Positions 15,264 through 22,455 of a stretch of DNA of 43,778 bases are shown piece after piece. The notes under the pieces were generated by a model. It was not told the origin of the DNA and did no database searches. It saw nothing but the letters and a program-made list of their open reading frames with translations. The number at the start of each line of letters is the position of its first letter. Position 1 is the stretch's first letter. The position numbers and the translations under genes were made by a program. Source of the stretch: Actinomycetota bacterium (lineage in GTDB: Bacteria; Actinomycetota; Acidimicrobiia; IMCC26256; JACPCJ01); the NCBI GenBank assembly GCA_016179865.1, contig JACPCJ010000098.1:1-43778 (forward strand), written 5' to 3'.

Positions 15264-15964
15264 TCAGAGCAGCCCGCGCAGGTCGGCCTCGTCGGCTTCG
15301 ATGGCCGAGCGGAGTGCCGACAGGGTCCCCGCTCGCAGCCGCAGCTTGCTTCCGGTGTGGGCGTTCCGGTTGAGCCGGGCGAATGAGTTGGCGGCGTCGA
15401 GGGCCGTCGAGAGCACTTGGTCGGCGGGGACGATCCGATCGAGGAGTCCGGCTTCCACACCCGCTCGGGCGTGTACTCCTCGGCGAGGTTGACGGCGCGG
15501 GGGAGGTGCGCAGGGTGCAGCCGCTGCCGGCAGATCTCGATCGCGGAGTGGGGCATGGTGAGGCCGATCGCCACCTCGTTGGCCACGATCTTGACGTCGG
15601 GATCGGTTGGTCCGACGCGGTAGTCGCCTGACAGCACGACGAACAGGCCCATGGCCAAGGCGTGGCCGGTACAGGCGATCACCACCGGGTGTGGGAAGGA
15701 GAGAAGGCGGTAGGACAACTCGAATCCGGTGATGAGCATCTCGACGGCGGGTGGGCCGCCAGCCTGGAGTGTCCCCAAGTGGAAGCCGGCCGAGAACACC
15801 CCCGGCCGCCCTGCCAGCACGACGATCGCGCCGTCGACCTCCGCCCGCCCGAGTGCTTCGTTGAGGGCGGTGAGCATGTCGAGCGACAGGGCGTTGACCT
15901 TGCCGTCATCCATGGTGAGGACCGCCAGCTCGCCGGCCCGCTCGTAGGCCACCAAGTCACCCAT
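15264..15964 (-). pseudogene. Enoyl-CoA hydratase/isomerase, frameshifted
   Basis: The N-terminal two thirds are read from ATG 15964: MGDLVAYERAGELAVLTMDDGKVNALS, oxyanion-hole regions FSAGFHLGTL and HALAMGLFVVLSGDYR. The frame shifts near 15459-15461, within EEYTPERV. The rest continues in another frame as EAGLLDRIVPADQVLSTALDAA to the stop at 15264. The span of 701 bp is one base short of whole codons. Restoring one base would give a normal 233-aa crotonase. Unless ribosomes shift here, the product is truncated. The start has good family context and the neighbour is an SRPBCC gene. Confidence 0.8.
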
Positions 15965-16141
15965 CTCGCCTCGCCTCCTTTCGCTCCAAGGGCGTCATTA
16001 TCGACCGCCGGTCGGGGCGGTATGCAGGTCGGCGCCCGCGGGCAACAGTTTGCGGAACCCACGGCATGTGCCACCGGCCAGATGTTGCAGGAGTTCAGCC
16101 CCCTCACACTGCGCAGGAACCTGCCAGTTCACGAGGGGGAC

Positions 16142-16450
16142 TCAGCAGCCGAGCGCGTAGCTGATTGCCGCGCAGACCCTGCGCATCGTGTCGTGGCCCG
16201 CCTCTCCGACGTGGGTCGTGAGCGACGCCTGGGTCATGGTGTGGATCCCGTCGCAGTTCACGACTGACTGGCGCTCGAGGCCGGCGGCACGGTGATCGAT
16301 CGGTACCTCGGCGGCGAGGCCACGAAGCGACGTCGTGATCTCCGCCACCGTGACCAGCGAGCGGACGTCGAGCACCTCGGAGCGGGTGAGCACCAGGACG
16401 GGCCGCCGCTTTCGCCCGACCTGTGCCAGCCAGATCTCGCCTCGCGTCAC
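16142..16450 (-). CDS. mazF: MazF-type endoribonuclease toxin
   Basis: A 102-aa toxin of the MazF/PemK fold. RGEIWLAQVGRKRRPVLVLTR is the classic opening, followed by VTVAEITTSLRGLAAEVPID and NCDGIHTM. MazF enzymes cut single-stranded RNA at short motifs. The ATG overlaps the antitoxin stop by four bases. The length and motifs are normal, so it is likely functional. The recognition motif cannot be predicted. Confidence 0.92.
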   Translation of the reverse strand: MTRGEIWLAQVGRKRRPVLVLTRSEVLDVRSLVTVAEITTSLRGLAAEVPIDHRAAGLERQSVVNCDGIHTMTQASLTTHVGEAGHDTMRRVCAAISYALGC

Positions 16451-16656
16451 TCGTCACCCCACGCTTCCGCCTCCGTCCAGAATGCGTCGGGCCGTTCTGG
16501 TCGTCGTTCGTACGCGGCGCGATCAGAGCGGGCCAGCGCTGCCCGCACGGCCGCGGCGACGCCTTCGCGTGCGGCCGCCGAGACGTTGATGCCGAGACGA
16601 CGGGCCTGTTCTGCGAGCGATTCCTCAAGTGTGAACGTGGTGCGCGTTGTTGACAT
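16447..16656 (-). CDS. mazE: MazE-like antitoxin
   Basis: A 69-aa antitoxin: an N-terminal DNA-binding part RTTFTLEESLAEQARRLGINVSAAAREGVAAAV and a toxin-binding tail rich in Trp and acidic residues (PDAFWTEAEAWGDE). It is the first gene of the pair and overlaps mazF by four bases. Its start codon follows a triple CTAGCA operator, consistent with autoregulation by the MazEF complex. Confidence 0.85.
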   Translation of the reverse strand: MSTTRTTFTLEESLAEQARRLGINVSAAAREGVAAAVRAALARSDRAAYERRPERPDAFWTEAEAWGDE

Positions 16657-16662
16657 ACCGGA

Positions 16663-16698
16663 ATGCTAGCACCGCTGACTAGCATAGAAGACTAGCAG
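16663..16698. promoter_or_regulatory. MazE operator
   Basis: ATGCTAG (16663) and CTAGCAT (16679) form a perfect 7-bp inverted repeat with a 9-bp spacer. GACTAGCA occurs twice in direct repeat (16677 and 16690). They lie seven bases ahead of the mazE start. Confidence 0.65.
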
Positions 16699-16728
16699 TC
16701 ATGGACTGCAACGGGGACGGGTCGATCG

Positions 16729-17451
16729 TCAGGCGAAGGTGAACTCGCGGCACCACACGTCGAGCACGGTCTCGTCTCCGAGGCGTTCCACCGGCCCGAG
16801 CGGGGGCCGCTGGAAGAGCACGAGTTCCACGTCTGACGCCGTGCCGCGCAGGGCCAGGTCGGCCTTGGCGTGTTCCTCGCTCACCACCAGGCCCTCGGGC
16901 GTCAGCCGGATGAACCGCTCGAACCCCTCGGCGGTGTGAAGGTGGAGCGTCTCGCCCGACCCGAGGTGGGGCTTTGCCTCCTCGCCGTCGTTGCGCATCA
17001 GGAAGATCTCGTCGATGCCATCGATCGCCAGCGTGGCGTCGATCGGCTCCGGCGCGCCGCGAGCGAGCTGGGCGTCGAAGCGGTGGACGGCGAGCTCGTG
17101 GGCAGCCCGGCGAGCCACGAAGCGGGCGGACTTGTCTGACGTCACCCAAGTCCACACGGTCGTGTCGGGCGGCGTCGCCCGCAGCTCGCTCACGAGGTGG
17201 CCCGTCAGCTCCTCCACCCAACCGACGAGCGCGTTGCCTTCAGGCGTGTCGGGGAACGGCGGCTTGGGTCGCCCCGTGCCTTCGCAGAGCACGTGCGTCC
17301 ACACCGTGAACGACCCGACATGACGGGCGAGGTCGGCCACGGTCCACTCGGGGCAGCTCGGCACCTGCGTGTCGAGCGGGGTGGCGGCCAGCGCCGCCAC
17401 TATGGCCGCCGCCTCGCGTTCGACGGCCGCGATGTGCTCCGCGTACTCCAC
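16729..17451 (-). CDS. MDMPI-family (maleylpyruvate isomerase N-terminal) probable mycothiol-dependent protein
   Basis: A 240-aa protein. The N-terminal DinB-like four-helix domain carries VPSCPEWTVADLARHVGSF and the metal-binding RRAAHELAVHRFDA, the histidine pattern of mycothiol-dependent maleylpyruvate isomerase. The C-terminal domain (LRGTASDVELVLFQRPPLG) is the usual SCP2-like MDMPI_C. Such proteins catalyse mycothiol transfer or isomerisation in the cytosol of actinobacteria. The substrate is unknown. The start ATG 17451 fits the family. Confidence 0.85.
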   Translation of the reverse strand: MEYAEHIAAVEREAAAIVAALAATPLDTQVPSCPEWTVADLARHVGSFTVWTHVLCEGTGRPKPPFPDTPEGNALVGWVEELTGHLVSELRATPPDTTVWTWVTSDKSARFVARRAAHELAVHRFDAQLARGAPEPIDATLAIDGIDEIFLMRNDGEEAKPHLGSGETLHLHTAEGFERFIRLTPEGLVVSEEHAKADLALRGTASDVELVLFQRPPLGPVERLGDETVLDVWCREFTFA

Positions 17452-17500
17452 GCCGCCAGCCTAAGTGTCGATCCGGCGATCTGGGGGGTGAGGACGGCGG

Positions 17501-17536
17501 GGGGAACACCCCGGCGTTCTGGAGTGAGTTCCCCAC
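17501..17536. repeat. Diverged half copy of the 21.1-kb palindrome
   Basis: TTCTGGAGTGAGTTCCCCAC (17517-17536) differs from the left arm of the 53-bp palindrome at 21106 by two bases. The matching right arm is lost. Here GGGGAAC (17501) instead pairs with GTTCCCC (17528). Both copies lie between divergent genes. Nothing else was seen in 17452-17684. Confidence 0.5.
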
Positions 17537-17684
17537 CCGGCCAGGCACGCCGACTTGCTTGGGAACGACGGACCGGCGTTGTAGTCGGGGATCTCCACGT
17601 CAGGCGTCGGGGTCTGGGTGCAGCGGTGGTCGCACCACGGCTGTCCATGTATCGTCGCTCACCGTTCCCGCCCGGGAGGATCCG

Positions 17685-18644
17685 ATGCCTGACGAGCCGA
17701 ACACCCCGCCGCCTCCGCCGCCGCCCCGGCCTTCTCGGCATTTCCCCGGCTCGGACGAGTGGGTCCGGGAGCGGCAGATCGAACAACTACGGCCATCTCA
17801 TGAGCTTCCTCCCCCTCCTCCCCCCCCTCCCCCTCCTCCCCCTCGCCATCAGCCCCTCACCGAAGAGGAGGCGCTCGACCCCGCGAACCAGGTGGCGGAG
17901 CAGACGAGCCCGCTGCGGGGGTGCTTGCCGAACACGCTCGTCAAGGTTGCGGTCTGGGCCCTCCTGCTGGCGCTCGGCATCACCACCGCTCTCGTACTCA
18001 CCGGCAACGACGAGAAGTGCGAGGCGGCAGCCGGCGTAGATCTCGCTGCCGCGTGCGAGCCCTCGCCCGAGGCGGGAGCCGATCCGGGTGGCGCGGAGGA
18101 ATCCGAGCCGTCCGAAGGCGAAGACGCGCCGGAGGCCGAGGGAGGGGGAGGGGGCGGACCCGACGACAGCGAGCCGATTGCGCCGCCAACCCCAGACCAG
18201 CTTCCGGAGGGCGCCCAGCTGATCACGGGCTCAGGAGGCCCGGTGGGCTGCATCCCGTGCGATGGCGCCTTCCGGTTCCTCCACCCAAGCAACGGCGGCG
18301 TCACGACCGGCGCCGTCGGCAGCGCGGCTCAGACCCAGCAGTCGCTCGAGATCACGGAGAACCTCAAGATCACCGAGTTCGGCGTCAAACTCACCGGCGC
18401 CGACGGCGGCAAGTGGGAGTTCGCGCTCCATACCGGTCCCGCCTACGCCGCTTCCTGCCACGTGCCCCAAGGGTCGACCCAGTGCAAGACGGACGCCAAG
18501 GTTGGGGCTCCCGACCTCCCCGAGGGGCGCGTGCTGCTGAAGCCAGGTGACAAGTTGGCGGTGCTCGTGGGCAACCCCGGCGATCCCTTCACCGAGGGTC
18601 AGTTCAGCGCGTCGTGGTGGATCGTTCTCCAACCGGTCGCGTAG
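17685..18644 (+). CDS. Membrane-anchored protein with CxxC/Cx8C outer domain (paralogue B)
   Basis: A 319-aa paralogue of the protein at 6655-7578. ATG 17685 has GGGAGGA five bases upstream. Order: a proline-rich cytoplasmic part with two long Pro runs (residues 8-14 and 42-53), juxtamembrane RGCLP (Cys80), one membrane helix (about 85-106), an acidic/Gly linker, then a beta-rich domain with Cys189-x2-Cys192 (VGCIPCDGAF), ITEFGVKLTG, Cys258-x8-Cys267 and the end SASWWIVLQP. The conserved cysteines and RGCxP are shared with paralogue A, while the N-terminal parts differ (Pro-rich versus coiled coil). No known family is recognised. Confidence 0.75.
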   Translation: MPDEPNTPPPPPPPRPSRHFPGSDEWVRERQIEQLRPSHELPPPPPPPPPPPPRHQPLTEEEALDPANQVAEQTSPLRGCLPNTLVKVAVWALLLALGITTALVLTGNDEKCEAAAGVDLAAACEPSPEAGADPGGAEESEPSEGEDAPEAEGGGGGGPDDSEPIAPPTPDQLPEGAQLITGSGGPVGCIPCDGAFRFLHPSNGGVTTGAVGSAAQTQQSLEITENLKITEFGVKLTGADGGKWEFALHTGPAYAASCHVPQGSTQCKTDAKVGAPDLPEGRVLLKPGDKLAVLVGNPGDPFTEGQFSASWWIVLQPVA

Positions 18645-18671
18645 AACCAGGACGCCGGCAGGCGGGGCACT

Positions 18672-19760
18672 TCACGACCAGCCCCCCGGGTTGGCCGGGC
18701 GACACCGCTCGCAACCGAACAGAGTCGCCGCGAAGCTCACCGCGGCAAGGGCATCGAGACGTCCTGCGGAGTACTGCGGATCGTTTCCGGGGATCCCGAG
18801 GTCTTCGGCAGTCTCGAGGATGATCCGAGCCGCCTCGTCCCCCCGGACCCCCTGCTCGGCGAGTAGGGCGGCCACGCCGGCGACGTGCGGGGACGCCATC
18901 GACGTGCCGCCCATCCAGGCGTAGCCCAGCTCGTCGCACTCGTGGGACCCTCCCTGGACGAGGAAGAGCGAGAGGATCTCCTCAGTGCACGGGTCGTCGA
19001 AACCCTTGGCGCCCCCCGGTGCCACGAGGTCGACCCCGACGCCGTGGTTTGACCAGTCCGTGAGTACGTCATGGCGATCGGTGGCTCCGACGCACAGGCC
19101 GCCGTTGCGGATGAACTCGTTCTGGCAGACGTTCCCCCAGATGGTGTGGCCGTCGTTCCCAGCGGCGGCGACCACGAGGACGCCATTCAACGCGGCGTAT
19201 TCCCACGCGTCGGCGAACCCCTCGTCGATGCCGACGAATCCTTCGACGTTGGTGGTGAACGTCTTCCAGGCCAGGCTGACGTTGATGGCGTCGGCGCCGT
19301 GATCCACGGCCCAGCGGATGGCCTCGGCCCACATCCACCGCTCGCCGTTTCCGGTGGCGTCGAGCACCCGCAGGGGCATGATCTTGGCGTCCGGAGCCAC
19401 GCCGGCGATCCCCACGCCGTCCCGGGGCGCGGCGACGATCCCGGCCACGTGGGTCCCGTGGCCCATCCGGTCGTCCCAGGCTGCCGGCGACGTGCACGGG
19501 ACGGCGACGCCGGGTCCGCAGTCGTGCCACGACGCTCCGGCGACGAACTTGCCCTGGAGCTCAGGGTGATCCTTGTCGACGCCCGTGTCGATCACCGCGA
19601 CGACGGTGCCCTCGCCGGTGCTCAACGCCCACGCGTCGGCAGCGTGGATCCGGCTCAGGCCCCATTGTTCGCCTTGGCGCGGCTCGGGGCTGGTTGCTCC
19701 GGCCGCCACGGGTGTGAACGACAGCGCGGCGATGACAACAGCGGTGAATCCCCGGCGCAT
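18672..19760 (-). CDS. Secreted subtilisin-like serine protease (S8)
   Basis: A 362-aa protein. The signal peptide (MRRGFTAVVIAALSFTPVAAGA) is followed by a short linker with no clear inhibitor I9 prodomain. The catalytic triad is complete: Asp in VAVIDTGVDKDHP, His in MGHGTHVAGIVA and Ser in GGTSMASPHVAG, with the oxyanion Asn in AAAGNDG. Several Cys pairs (HDCGPGVAVPC, SHECDELG) suggest disulfides. The tail ends FGCERCRPANPGGWS. It is exported and probably processed outside the cell. Lack of a prodomain is notable. Confidence 0.93.
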   Translation of the reverse strand: MRRGFTAVVIAALSFTPVAAGATSPEPRQGEQWGLSRIHAADAWALSTGEGTVVAVIDTGVDKDHPELQGKFVAGASWHDCGPGVAVPCTSPAAWDDRMGHGTHVAGIVAAPRDGVGIAGVAPDAKIMPLRVLDATGNGERWMWAEAIRWAVDHGADAINVSLAWKTFTTNVEGFVGIDEGFADAWEYAALNGVLVVAAAGNDGHTIWGNVCQNEFIRNGGLCVGATDRHDVLTDWSNHGVGVDLVAPGGAKGFDDPCTEEILSLFLVQGGSHECDELGYAWMGGTSMASPHVAGVAALLAEQGVRGDEAARIILETAEDLGIPGNDPQYSAGRLDALAAVSFAATLFGCERCRPANPGGWS

Positions 19761-19862
19761 GGCTCCCCCTGTACTCGACGTACCCGTCCTTGGATTCGCC
19801 GCGGAATAGCGTCGAACCTCCCTCCGATCCGGGGGAGCGGATTCTGCAGTGTCCCGCCCGTC

Positions 19863-21041
19863 TCAGCCGGCGACGAACTGAACCGGGAGGCTCCGCCACC
19901 CGCGCATGAGGGCCATTCCGCAGCGTTCCCCGTCACCGGCCAGATCGATGCGGTCGACGGCCCGGGCGAGCGCCTCGAACAGGGCGGTGGCCTCGAGGCG
20001 AGCGAGGCCGGCACCGAGGCAGTAGTGGATGCCGAGGCCGAAGGCGAGGTGCTCGGTGGCGTCCCGGGCGGGCCGGAAGGAACCGGCGTCGTCGAACACG
20101 TGCTCGTCGCGATTCGCGGAGCCGTACAGCATGAGGACCCGCGAGCCGGCCGGGATCTGCGCGCCGTCGACGGCGACCGGCTCCGACGCCGTCCGGAAGA
20201 ACCCCTGGACGGGCGCCTCGAACCGGAGCACCTCCTCGACAAATGCCGAGGCGGCGACCTCGCCATTCCGGACTCGCGCCCACTCCTCGGGGTGCCGGGC
20301 GATGAGTTCGATCCCGTTGCCGACGAGGTGCCGCGTGGTCTCGAGGCCGGGGCCGATGAGGGCCGTGACGTACTCGCTGCGCCCGTAGCGGTTGAGTCTC
20401 CAGCCGTCGTCGTCGGGTTCGGTGCGGGCCACCACGGCGTCGACCACGTCGCCGGGCCCGGCGACGTTGCTCCGCTTGCGTTCCTCGACCACCCCATCGA
20501 CCTGCAGCCCCACCGTGAGCCCGAGCTGGTTGACCTCGTCGATACCCTTCCCGTCGGGGTCACTGATGGAGCGGAACACGGCTTCCGACATCGCGAAACA
20601 ATCGGCGGGGGAGACGTCGGGTACGCCCAACACGTGGACGAGCCCCTCGAAGGCCAGCCGGTTGGCCACGTCCCCGATGGCGTCGATCGGTCCGACTGCC
20701 GCCAGCCCGTCGGCGACGACGCGCTCGGCGACGTCGGCGACGAAGGCCTGATGCTTCGCCATCGCCGGCTTCGTGAAGGCCCGCGCCGCCACGCGGCGCG
20801 TCTTGGTGTGTGAGGGCGGGTCCTCGCTCACAAAGAGGCCGCTCGGCTGTTCCTGGAGCGCGACGCCGTGACCGGAGATCATCTGCTCGTTGCTTCGCAG
20901 GCCGCGCGCCACATCCCCATGCCGGCTGAGCACGAAGAACCCCCGCTCGGGGTTCTGGTAACAGGGCGCCTCGGCACGTAGTCGCTCGTACGCGGGGTAC
21001 GGGTCGGCCATGACCGGTTCGTCCCACGGGTCGTATCTCAC
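19863..21041 (-). CDS. Cytochrome P450
   Basis: A 392-aa soluble bacterial P450. The I-helix oxygen-activation motif is ALIGPGLETTRHLVG, the K-helix ExxR is EEVLRFEAP, and the haem-ligand loop is AFGLGIHYCLGAGLARLE with the proximal Cys. GTG 21041 is preferred, with a GGAGG about eight bases upstream; ATG 21062 is in frame and possible. No ferredoxin or ferredoxin reductase is next to it. The substrate is unknown; steroid, fatty-acid or xenobiotic hydroxylation are common in this group. Confidence 0.93.
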   Translation of the reverse strand: MRYDPWDEPVMADPYPAYERLRAEAPCYQNPERGFFVLSRHGDVARGLRSNEQMISGHGVALQEQPSGLFVSEDPPSHTKTRRVAARAFTKPAMAKHQAFVADVAERVVADGLAAVGPIDAIGDVANRLAFEGLVHVLGVPDVSPADCFAMSEAVFRSISDPDGKGIDEVNQLGLTVGLQVDGVVEERKRSNVAGPGDVVDAVVARTEPDDDGWRLNRYGRSEYVTALIGPGLETTRHLVGNGIELIARHPEEWARVRNGEVAASAFVEEVLRFEAPVQGFFRTASEPVAVDGAQIPAGSRVLMLYGSANRDEHVFDDAGSFRPARDATEHLAFGLGIHYCLGAGLARLEATALFEALARAVDRIDLAGDGERCGMALMRGWRSLPVQFVAG

Positions 21042-21105
21042 TCCGCCCCCCTCCACATGCATCGGTGAATTGTGGCGCGGGGGCAGCCCGGGTTGTGCTG
21101 ATCGT

Positions 21106-21158
21106 TGGTTCTGGAGCGAGTTGCCCACGTCTGGCGTGGGCAACTCGCTCCAGAACCA
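21106..21158. repeat. Perfect 53-bp palindromic element
   Basis: The left arm starts TGGTTCTGGAGCGAGTTGCC and continues to 21129. The right arm (21135-21158) is its exact reverse complement, giving 24-bp stems around the loop TCTGG. There is no T-run and it lies between the divergent P450 and Ddn-like genes, so a simple terminator role does not fit. A diverged half copy is at 17501-17536. Confidence 0.9.
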
Positions 21159-21246
21159 GAGCGACCGAACCCAGCGGGAGCGGAAGCAGAGGCGGAAGCG
21201 GGCGGAGTCGGTCACCCCGTCATCTCGGTCCGGTACGGTGCCCGAC

Positions 21247-21678
21247 ATGAAGCCCAAGGATGTTGTTGCCAAGGCCGTGACGTCGTTCCACCGAGCCGTC
21301 TTCCGGGCCACCAGCGGGCGGGTCGGCGGGAAGGCGTTCGGGATGCCGGTCGTGATGCTCACCACGACGGGGCGCAAGAGCGGCAAGCTCCGCACCACCA
21401 TGCTCACGTCGCCCGTGCAGGACGACGCGTCCGTCGTGCTCGTCGCCTCCTACGGCGGGGATCCCCGCCACCCCACCTGGTTTCTGAACCTTCGCGACAA
21501 CCCCGACGTCGAGATCGTCATGCAAGGCGAGCGGCGGGCGATGAAGGCGAGGGTGGCCAGCCCGAGCGAGAAGGAGGCTCTCTGGCCGCGGATCGTCGAG
21601 CGGTATAAGGGCTACGGCCAGTACCAGACGCGCACCGATCGCGACATTCCCGTCGTCATCCTGGAGCCCGCGGGCTGA
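21247..21678 (+). CDS. Deazaflavin (F420)-dependent nitroreductase-family protein
   Basis: A 143-aa split-barrel protein of the Ddn/nitroreductase family: VVMLTTTGRKSGKLRTTMLTSPVQDDASVVLVASYGGDPRHPTWFLNLRDNPDVEIVM, the F420-binding pattern of mycobacterial Ddn. Such proteins use F420H2 to reduce quinones or nitro compounds. The start ATG 21247 is clear. It sits five bases before the AlaX-like gene. Confidence 0.9.
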   Translation: MKPKDVVAKAVTSFHRAVFRATSGRVGGKAFGMPVVMLTTTGRKSGKLRTTMLTSPVQDDASVVLVASYGGDPRHPTWFLNLRDNPDVEIVMQGERRAMKARVASPSEKEALWPRIVERYKGYGQYQTRTDRDIPVVILEPAG

Positions 21679-21682
21679 CCCC

Positions 21683-22399
21683 ATGGCGACGGAGCTGCTG
21701 TACCTCGCCGATCAGGCGCTGTCGGCGTTCGACGGCACGGTCACGGCTGTGCGAGAGGGGGAGGTTGCCCTCGACCGCACCGCCTTCTATCCGACGGGCG
21801 GCGGCCAGCCCTTCGACACCGGGGTGCTCACCTGGGACGGGGGCACCACGCGGGTCGTCGGTGTGCGCAAGGAGGGCGCCGACGTGTGGCACGCCATCGA
21901 CGGCGGGGTTCCCGGCGAGGGGGCGGGTGTGCACGGCGAGATCGACTGGGACCGCCGGTACGAGCTCATGCGTACCCACACCGCCCTTCACATCCTGTGC
22001 GGGGTGATCTGGAACGAGTGGGGGAAGGCGGTCACCGGCGGGAACATGGAGCCCCTCGAGGCCCGCATGGACTTCGAGTTCGACCCCCTGCCGGAGGGTT
22101 TCGGCGTTCGCGTCGAGGAGCTGGTGAACGCCGAGATCGCCGCCGATCGGCCGATCGAGGTCTACGAGCTTCCCCGGGCCGAGGCCCTGAAGGATGACGC
22201 CCTCATCCGTACCAAGGTCAACCTGATCCCCGAATCGGTCACGAGCATCCGGGTAGTCGACATCGTCGGGCTCGACAAGCAGGCCGACGGTGGCACCCAC
22301 GTCGAATCGACGGGCGCCGTCGGGCGGGTCGAGGTGGTCAAGACGGAGTCGAAGGGCAAGGGCAACAAGCGCGTCCGCATCCGCGTCCACCCCGGCTGA
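21683..22399 (+). CDS. Alanyl-tRNA editing protein, AlaX-like
   Basis: A 238-aa protein of the AlaX/AlaRS-editing superfamily, which hydrolyses Ser or Gly mischarged on tRNA-Ala. Zinc motif one, HTALH, and QADGGTHVESTGAVG are present, but the usual Cys of CGGTH is Asp here, so zinc ligation may be incomplete or altered. The tail is basic (KGKGNKRVRIRV). It probably shares a transcript with the preceding Ddn-like gene. Confidence 0.88.
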   Translation: MATELLYLADQALSAFDGTVTAVREGEVALDRTAFYPTGGGQPFDTGVLTWDGGTTRVVGVRKEGADVWHAIDGGVPGEGAGVHGEIDWDRRYELMRTHTALHILCGVIWNEWGKAVTGGNMEPLEARMDFEFDPLPEGFGVRVEELVNAEIAADRPIEVYELPRAEALKDDALIRTKVNLIPESVTSIRVVDIVGLDKQADGGTHVESTGAVGRVEVVKTESKGKGNKRVRIRVHPG

Positions 22400-22455
22400 G
22401 AGGCTGCGGGCGCCGACCGGCGCCCGAGCAGAGGGAAGTCGGCCAGAATGACCGA

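Noticed and set aside
14759-15964. 401-aa crotonase-SRPBCC fusion
   Set aside because: The join is out-of-frame noise between a frameshifted crotonase and a separate SRPBCC gene with its own ATG.
19071-20813. 580-aa plus-strand ORF
   Set aside because: Antisense of the subtilisin and P450 genes; common in GC-rich DNA.
21106-21158. Palindrome as a rho-independent terminator
   Set aside because: Both neighbours diverge from it and no T-run follows, so no transcript should end here.
19863-21407. 514-aa ORF as full-length P450
   Set aside because: The first 115 residues are read through the palindrome and the start of the Ddn-like gene in the opposite strand and do not resemble any P450 N-terminus; the GTG at 21041 gives a normal length.
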